Positions 46,169 to 51,016 of a stretch of DNA of 51,016 nucleotides are shown here, piece after piece; within the stretch, counting starts at the first letter, position 1, and each line of letters begins with the position of its first letter. Below the pieces are notes generated by a model that made no database searches, was not told the origin of the DNA, and saw only the letters and a program-made list of their open reading frames with translations. A program made the position numbers and the translations under genes. Source of the DNA: JAEUTH01 sp044230205 (lineage in GTDB: Bacteria; Bacteroidota; Bacteroidia; AKYH767-A; OLB10); NCBI GenBank assembly GCA_044230205.1, contig JBGARN010000015.1:1-51016 (forward strand). The letters are read 5' to 3'.

Positions 46169-46939
46169 ATGCTTTCTAAAGCTAAAATTCAGTTTATCAC
46201 GTCATTGTTTCAAAAGAAGTTTCGTAAATCAACACAATTGTTCGTTGTAGAAGGTGAAAAATCAGTGGGTGAGTTACTGCAATCCAATCTTGTTATTGAA
46301 GAGGTTTATGCTGTACCTGCCTGGAGAAATGATAACCAGCTAATAGCAACGCAACTTATGGACCGTTTTACCGAAGTGAATGATTATGAACTTAAGAAGA
46401 TATCATCTCTCACTACGCCTAATAAGGTGCTGGCCGTTGCACGTATTCCCGAAGCGGAAATAAATCTCGATGAAGTAGGCGATCAGCTTGTATTGGTACT
46501 TGATGATATCAACGATCCGGGTAACCTGGGTACGTTAATACGATTAGCAGAATGGTTTGGAGTTAGAACTATAATCTGTGGCGACAGAACCACAGATGCA
46601 TTTGGTCCAAAAGCAGTTCAATCTGCAATGGGTTCGCTTTTCAGGATAAATATTGTTTATGATAATCTATATAACTGGATTAGCGGATACAAACTTACTA
46701 CCGACAATATTGTTTATGCTGCATCGCTTGAAGGTGAAAATCTTTATGAAGCTGATCTTAAAAAGAAGGGTCTGATTGTAATTGGTAATGAAGCACACGG
46801 CCTTAATAAATATATTTTGCCGCTAATAGATAAACAATTGAAAATTCCTTCGTACAACAAATCACAGGTAAGTGCAGAGTCACTTAATGCAGCTGTTGCT
46901 GCAGGTATTGTTCTTGCTGAATTTAAAAGAAAAAATTAA
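46169..46939 (+). CDS. SpoU/TrmH family rRNA or tRNA 2'-O-ribose methyltransferase
   Basis: This 256-aa protein has an N-terminal substrate-binding domain (FVVEGEKSVGELL) and a SPOUT knot domain containing the three family motifs: NDPGNLGTLIRLA (motif 1), VIGNEAHGL (motif 2) and IPSYNKSQVSAESLNAAVAAGI (motif 3), where the usual form is VESLNVAVA. It transfers methyl from S-adenosylmethionine to a ribose 2'-OH in structured RNA, probably 23S rRNA. The exact target is not defined by sequence. A DUF423 gene converges 5 bases away. Confidence 0.92.
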   Translation: MLSKAKIQFITSLFQKKFRKSTQLFVVEGEKSVGELLQSNLVIEEVYAVPAWRNDNQLIATQLMDRFTEVNDYELKKISSLTTPNKVLAVARIPEAEINLDEVGDQLVLVLDDINDPGNLGTLIRLAEWFGVRTIICGDRTTDAFGPKAVQSAMGSLFRINIVYDNLYNWISGYKLTTDNIVYAASLEGENLYEADLKKKGLIVIGNEAHGLNKYILPLIDKQLKIPSYNKSQVSAESLNAAVAAGIVLAEFKRKN

Positions 46940-46944
46940 TCCTA

Positions 46945-47358
46945 TTAAGGTTTGAGCTTAGAGGCTCCTCGTAAAAGCATCAGCCATCCAGCCATAAATA
47001 ACAATCCTCCGATTGGTGTAACAGGACCAATCACTTTTGTTGGAACAAGGTTCGATAATGTTAATGTTTCGCTGATGTTCACTGTTTGCAGAGCGAGCAA
47101 ATACAGTGAACCGCTGAAGCAGATAATTCCCCATAAAAATAAATTACCTGCATAGTAAAAGTGTTTTTGACCTGTTTGTCCGAATGCTAATGCCACTGCA
47201 ATAATTGCCAATGTATGATAAAACTGGTAGCGAACACCTTTTTCAAAAATTTCAAGCTGTTGAGCAGTTATTATGTTTTTCAAAGCATGCGCACCAAGAG
47301 CACCAAAGGCAACTGCAATTAATCCAAGAACACCTGCAATAAGTAATAGTCTTTTCAT
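46945..47358 (-). CDS. DUF423 family membrane protein
   Basis: The protein (137 aa from the ATG at 47358) has four hydrophobic segments and the DUF423 hallmark FGALGAHALK in the first. GVRYQFYHTLAIIAVAL, FSGSLYLLAL and VTPIGGLLFMAGW follow. The frame is open nine codons further upstream (47385), but the Met at 47358 is chosen because homologues start with a short basic segment before the first helix. It is an inner-membrane protein of unknown function. A terminator lies just upstream and belongs to the DUF4476 gene. Confidence 0.85.
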   Translation of the reverse strand: MKRLLLIAGVLGLIAVAFGALGAHALKNIITAQQLEIFEKGVRYQFYHTLAIIAVALAFGQTGQKHFYYAGNLFLWGIICFSGSLYLLALQTVNISETLTLSNLVPTKVIGPVTPIGGLLFMAGWLMLLRGASKLKP

Positions 47359-47365
47359 AAATACC

Positions 47366-47400
47366 AAAAATAAAAGCCTGCACAAAGTACAGGCTTTTAT
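47366..47400 (-). terminator. Terminator of the DUF4476 gene
   Basis: ATAAAAGCCTG (47370-47380) pairs with CAGGCTTTTAT (47390-47400) around a 9-base loop. On the minus strand it follows the DUF4476 stop codon by 17 bases and is followed by a T-rich tail. Confidence 0.85.
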
Positions 47401-47417
47401 TTATTCGTTTGAAAAAA

Positions 47418-48356
47418 TTATCTGCGTGAATTGATGTAATTATTCAGTTCTTCAATACTGCTTTCGAAAGTAAAAACATCATTTACTTTAAAATAGTTAC
47501 CGCGGTCGTAAGTATAATCATAAGCATATTTCGCAAAATCAAGTTTGGTTTCTTCAAATGTAAACAGGTTAATCAATTCCTTTACCTGTGTAGTGAACAA
47601 ACAATGGTCGCGCAGTACCTGTTTGGCTATTGTCATTTTCGATTCTTCAAATGATTTACTTGAAATGGTGCTTTTTAAATCTCTGAAATCACCTTCGTTC
47701 ATGGGAACAGGGCAGCCAACTGGGCCAGTATAACCGGGCAAATAGGAAGGCTGTGCTGCAGGGGGAGGCACATTTCCACCTGAAGTAGTTGTAGTAGTAG
47801 TCGTTGTAGTAGTGGTTGAAGATCCTGACATGTCCATGCCGGTTCCACTTACACTGATATTAACACCCATTCCACCTGCATTTACACCCATGTTAAAATT
47901 ATCAGGGCTGCCGGTATTGGTTACCGTAGTTTGCTGAGTTACCACCTGTGTGTTTGAATAATCCGCAGGTGCTGCCTGAGGATTATAAACCACAACACTC
48001 TGAGTGGCTGGTGAAGCAGGAGCACTGGCAATTGGCACTTCACTAATCATTCGCAACACATATTTGCCTTTTGAATTTTTCTTGATAGAAAATGATCGCT
48101 CCAAACCGGGTTCTAAAAACAAGTTGAAATTTTCTTCTACCAACCTCGGGTCTTCAAAGATCACTTTCATTTTATACTGAGGTGCTGGCAGATCGGTTAA
48201 TTTTACATTGGTTTCAGGCTTTGCATTTTGTCGCAAGCCATTCAGAATTACGGTAAACTTTTCACCATTTTCAGTAAATAATACAGCATTAGAAGTTTGA
48301 GCAAAGGCAATACTAAAAGACAGTATTGCAATACCTGAAAGAATTAATTTTCTCAT
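47418..48356 (-). CDS. Secreted DUF4476 domain protein
   Basis: The 312-aa protein starts with a signal peptide (LILSGIAILSFSIAFAQ), then a beta-rich domain (~20-115), a low-complexity linker with an 11-Thr run and Gly/Pro/Gln-rich flanks (~120-215), and a helical DUF4476 domain (MNEGDFRDLKSTISSKSFEESK near 219). DUF4476 is found in Bacteroidota envelope proteins with no known function. No C-terminal sorting signal is seen, so periplasmic location is likely. The gene is a single unit with its own terminator. Confidence 0.85.
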   Translation of the reverse strand: MRKLILSGIAILSFSIAFAQTSNAVLFTENGEKFTVILNGLRQNAKPETNVKLTDLPAPQYKMKVIFEDPRLVEENFNLFLEPGLERSFSIKKNSKGKYVLRMISEVPIASAPASPATQSVVVYNPQAAPADYSNTQVVTQQTTVTNTGSPDNFNMGVNAGGMGVNISVSGTGMDMSGSSTTTTTTTTTTTSGGNVPPPAAQPSYLPGYTGPVGCPVPMNEGDFRDLKSTISSKSFEESKMTIAKQVLRDHCLFTTQVKELINLFTFEETKLDFAKYAYDYTYDRGNYFKVNDVFTFESSIEELNNYINSRR

Positions 48357-48518
48357 TTTTTTATTGATTTTTGTTTTGGCTTTTATATCAATTTATGTTC
48401 CCTTATTTGTCTGATAAATTCAGAAAATGCCAAATTAATTATTTTTTCATTGTTCAGGCTTTTACTATATAAATTTAAGATGAAGAGCATTGGCCAGAAT
48501 AAAAGATGGTTAGCGGGG

Positions 48519-48563
48519 TTGAACTTTTATAACTTTTTAAGTTCAAATGAATAAATACTTTTG
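48519..48563 (+). promoter_or_regulatory. Inverted repeat and -7 element upstream of the saccharopine-dehydrogenase-like gene
   Basis: TACTTTTG (48556-48563) matches the Bacteroidota -7 consensus. Just upstream, TTGAACTT (48519-48526) and AAGTTCAA (48539-48546) form a perfect 8-bp inverted repeat with a 12-base spacer that covers the -33 region. The layout suggests an operator, though AT-rich sequence makes chance palindromes common. Confidence 0.4.
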
Positions 48564-48636
48564 CCCAACAATTATCAGATAGTTTAGCAATTTAGCAGAT
48601 TTAAATAATACATCTCAGAGATAATACAGTTTACTT

Positions 48637-49962
48637 ATGCGTAACATACTTTTATTTGGTGCTGGCAGATCGGCCTCTACACTTATCAAATATATTCTTG
48701 AAAACAGTGTTAATGAACAATGGAAGCTTATTGTAGTTGACGTTTCACAGGAACTGGCACAACAAAAAACAGGAAATCATGAACGTGCTGTAGCATTAGG
48801 CCTCGATATACATGATGAGGCTCAGCGCAGGTTTTTGGTGCAGGGAGCGCATATTGTAATTTCAATGTTGCCTGCTGCTTTGCATTACCTTGTAGCGCAG
48901 GATTGTGTGTTGCACAAGAAAAACCTTGTTACTGCTTCTTACATTTCAGATGAAATTGCCTCACTGCATAGCGAAGCAATAAAAAATAATATCGTGCTGA
49001 TGAATGAATGTGGTCTTGATCCCGGTATTGACCATATGAGCGCAATGAAAATTATTAATCAACTGAAAAAATCCGGCAATGAAATATTGAGTTTTAAATC
49101 CTACACAGGTGGATTGGTTGCGCCTGAGAATAATGATAACCCATGGGGATATAAGTTTACCTGGAACCCTCGCAATGTTATTATTGCCGGACAGGGAACA
49201 GCCAGGTATATTGAAAATGGTAATTATAAATATATACCATATAACAGGTTATTCAGGCAGCTTGAAAAAATTAACATTGAGGGTATAGGTAGTTTTGAAG
49301 GATATGCCAACCGCGATTCATTAGCATACCTTAAGTACTATGGACTTGAAAATATTCCAACCATGTTGCGTGGTACATTGCGATACCAGGGCTTTTGCCA
49401 GGCATGGGATGTTTTTGTAAAACTTGGCTTAACGGATGATACGTATAGCATTGAAAATTCTGAAGAAATTACGTACCAGCAATTGCTTGATTCGTATTTG
49501 CCTTCTGCTATAAAAGGAACAAGAATTAATAAGCGCCTTAAGAATTTTTATGGTGACTTACCGGATGAAACCATTGAACGTGTATTGTGGACCGGAATAG
49601 CTGAGTCAATTAAAATTAATATTAAGCGTGCTACACCTGCACAGGTGCTTCAGCAATTGCTGGTATCAAAATGGGTGCTTAATGATATCGATAAGGATAT
49701 GGTGGTAATGTGTCACCAATTTGAATTCAAAAATGCCCATGGGGAAACCGGTAAATTGAATTCAACGCTTGTGGTTAAAGGAGAAGATGCACTTCATACT
49801 GCAATGGCAAAAACCGTTGGATTGCCGCTTGCAATTACAACTAAACATATCCTGAATGGAACTATTAAATCAAAAGGTGTTCAATTGCCTGTAGCTTCAG
49901 AAGTTTACGAACCTGTACTTGATGAATTAAAAAACTATGGAATTGTTTTTGAAGAAAAATAG
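48637..49962 (+). CDS. Saccharopine dehydrogenase family protein
   Basis: The 441-aa protein has an N-terminal Rossmann motif (NILLFGAGRSASTLIKYIL) and the saccharopine dehydrogenase layout: ISMLPAALHYLVAQDC near residue 88, NECGLDPGIDHMSA near 127 and a long C-terminal domain. Lys9-type members act in lysine metabolism, oxidising or forming saccharopine with NAD(P). No LKR-type partner or other lysine gene is nearby, so the exact reaction is uncertain. It lies downstream of a promoter with an inverted repeat. Confidence 0.88.
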   Translation: MRNILLFGAGRSASTLIKYILENSVNEQWKLIVVDVSQELAQQKTGNHERAVALGLDIHDEAQRRFLVQGAHIVISMLPAALHYLVAQDCVLHKKNLVTASYISDEIASLHSEAIKNNIVLMNECGLDPGIDHMSAMKIINQLKKSGNEILSFKSYTGGLVAPENNDNPWGYKFTWNPRNVIIAGQGTARYIENGNYKYIPYNRLFRQLEKINIEGIGSFEGYANRDSLAYLKYYGLENIPTMLRGTLRYQGFCQAWDVFVKLGLTDDTYSIENSEEITYQQLLDSYLPSAIKGTRINKRLKNFYGDLPDETIERVLWTGIAESIKINIKRATPAQVLQQLLVSKWVLNDIDKDMVVMCHQFEFKNAHGETGKLNSTLVVKGEDALHTAMAKTVGLPLAITTKHILNGTIKSKGVQLPVASEVYEPVLDELKNYGIVFEEK

Positions 49963-49973
49963 TAAGCAATTAT

Positions 49974-50975
49974 TTATTGCGCATTTTTCTCTGCTTTCTT
50001 TTTTTCTTTTTCCTGGTCTTTAAAGTATTTCTTCGTTAGAAAATTATGCTTCATTGCTTCAAGGTCCTGGTTTAAAAGAACACTTGCTGTTTCAAGATTT
50101 TTTAAAGTATTTTCAATATAAGCTGCCATTTCTTTATCACTTAACAATTTGCCGGCAACAGTAGTGGTATCGTTACCTGCTGCATTCAGCTTATCGGCAA
50201 ATGCATTAATGTTAGTTGCAAATTCATTTGCTTTTTCTGCAGTGGCTTTAATCTGGTTAACGGCAACACGAATACTATCATACAGAGTTTTGTCGTCCAT
50301 TAGTCGATTAATAGCATTGCTTTCATTATTGATTCTGTTTGTGAAGTTTTCAATATTTTCAACAGCATGCTTACTGTTTTCTGAAAGCACTTTTAAATTA
50401 TCCATTGTTAATTGCAGATTGCTGGCCATTTCGGGGTCATTAATGAGCTTACCAACAGTGCCCTGGCCATCGACTATTTTTGCCGAAATGGCTTTAAAGT
50501 TTTTTGTGATCTCTAAAAGATTTTTGCTACCTGATGTTAATATGGCTGTGAGATCATCATCATCACTTTTAGTTTGCATTTTAATGTAATCGTTATCATC
50601 AACCGGTTGCATTTTTCCGCTTCCTTCATAAATATTGATGAGTTTATTTCCAATCCAGCCTTCGCTTCCAATTTTAGCAGTGGCATCTTTATGAATAAAT
50701 TTTCTGGCACGTTCTTCAATCATCATTGATACTTCAACGTTTGAGAATCCTTTTAATTCAATACTGCGCACGGTACCTATTTTTACTCCTGAAAACCACA
50801 CATTATTTCCCTCTTTCAATCCGCTTATATCAGTAAGAACAACTTTAAGCGGAAACTTGGTTGAAAACGTTTCCTGTTCGCCACCGAGTTTAAATACAGC
50901 TACAATTAAAATGGTAATTGCAATTATTACAAATAAGCCAACAATAATGGCATTTTTGCTTCTCCGTTCTTCCAT
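49974..50975 (-). CDS. MlaD/MCE domain lipid-transport protein
   Basis: The 333-aa protein has one N-terminal membrane anchor (AIIVGLFVIIAITILIVAVF) and an MCE domain (~40-115, SGLKEGNNVWFSGVKIGTVRSI). A long helical and coiled-coil region with predicted amphipathic repeats follows (NLKVLSENSKHAVENIENFTN), ending in a Lys/Glu-rich tail. MlaD-type proteins form hexameric rings on an ABC permease and move phospholipids between membranes. The permease and ATPase genes are not in this window and would be expected upstream on the minus strand. The start at 50975 is supported by the basic residues (MEERRSK) before the anchor. Confidence 0.92.
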   Translation of the reverse strand: MEERRSKNAIIVGLFVIIAITILIVAVFKLGGEQETFSTKFPLKVVLTDISGLKEGNNVWFSGVKIGTVRSIELKGFSNVEVSMMIEERARKFIHKDATAKIGSEGWIGNKLINIYEGSGKMQPVDDNDYIKMQTKSDDDDLTAILTSGSKNLLEITKNFKAISAKIVDGQGTVGKLINDPEMASNLQLTMDNLKVLSENSKHAVENIENFTNRINNESNAINRLMDDKTLYDSIRVAVNQIKATAEKANEFATNINAFADKLNAAGNDTTTVAGKLLSDKEMAAYIENTLKNLETASVLLNQDLEAMKHNFLTKKYFKDQEKEKKKAEKNAQ

Positions 50976-51016
50976 AATTATTCTTCAATAAAATTATATG
51001 AATAAAATCCTTTTAT

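Noticed and set aside
47760..47830. Short-repeat tract on the + strand that could be a microsatellite or CRISPR-like array
   Set aside because: It is the threonine run of the DUF4476 protein read on the opposite strand, with mixed codons and no spacers.
1..51016. tRNA, rRNA, CRISPR arrays, prophage or restriction/defence islands
   Set aside because: Intergenic gaps are short, none showed a cloverleaf pattern or regular direct repeats with spacers, and no defence or phage hallmark proteins were seen.

Overview
The window comes from an AT-rich member of the Bacteroidota, most likely in the Chitinophagales/Sphingobacteriales direction. The evidence is several secreted proteins with type IX secretion (T9SS) type-A tails, a gliding-motility-type (CHU_C) C-terminal domain, a choice-of-anchor-B protein, a lipidated Omp85 protein (TamL type), a DUF2027-Smr protein, futalosine-pathway MqnA and several TAnnTTTG promoter elements. 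No rRNA, tRNA, CRISPR array, prophage or complete insertion sequence was found. The only mobile-element gene is a 5'-truncated REP-associated (Y1) transposase at the left edge.

Layout. 1-2.9 kb: Y1 transposase, then an xseA-xseB-mqnA operon. 3.1-5.3 kb: an EF-G paralogue with altered GTPase motifs, broken by three single-base losses and followed by a strong terminator. 5.35-6.24 kb: two full copies and one partial copy of a ~420-bp multi-hairpin tandem repeat. 6.3-10.5 kb: a T9SS-tail relic, a DUF202 protein and two disrupted T9SS-secreted beta-propeller-type proteins. 10.6-19.7 kb: DUF2027-Smr protein, an orphan 68-aa protein, a TPR-membrane-adenylate cyclase with an adjacent Rieske lipoprotein, a convergent amine oxidase, DUF2279, a phosphohexomutase and an unknown secreted protein. 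19.7-28.6 kb: heptaheme cytochrome-TPR protein, DEAD-box helicase, lytic transglycosylase, choice-of-anchor-B protein, receiver-only response regulator. 28.7-30.6 kb: a heavily decayed CHU_C gene. 30.7-37.9 kb: asnB and divergent thrA-thrB-thrC plus a DinB-like gene, so aspartate-family amino acid synthesis is concentrated here. 38-51 kb: M49 peptidase, HTH gene plus broken DUF2975 gene, MBL hydrolase, mpl-like ligase, TamL-like Omp85 protein, SpoU methyltransferase, DUF423, DUF4476, saccharopine-dehydrogenase-like enzyme and an MlaD/MCE protein.

The most striking general feature is uneven gene integrity. Metabolic and informational genes read as intact, whereas three secreted proteins of one architectural type, an accessory EF-G and a DUF2975 membrane protein all carry frameshifts or in-frame stops. 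The tandem multi-hairpin repeat and the GTPase-altered EF-G paralogue are the best candidates for closer study. I did not see a clear, wholly new multi-gene system. All family assignments are from motif recognition by eye, with no database search.
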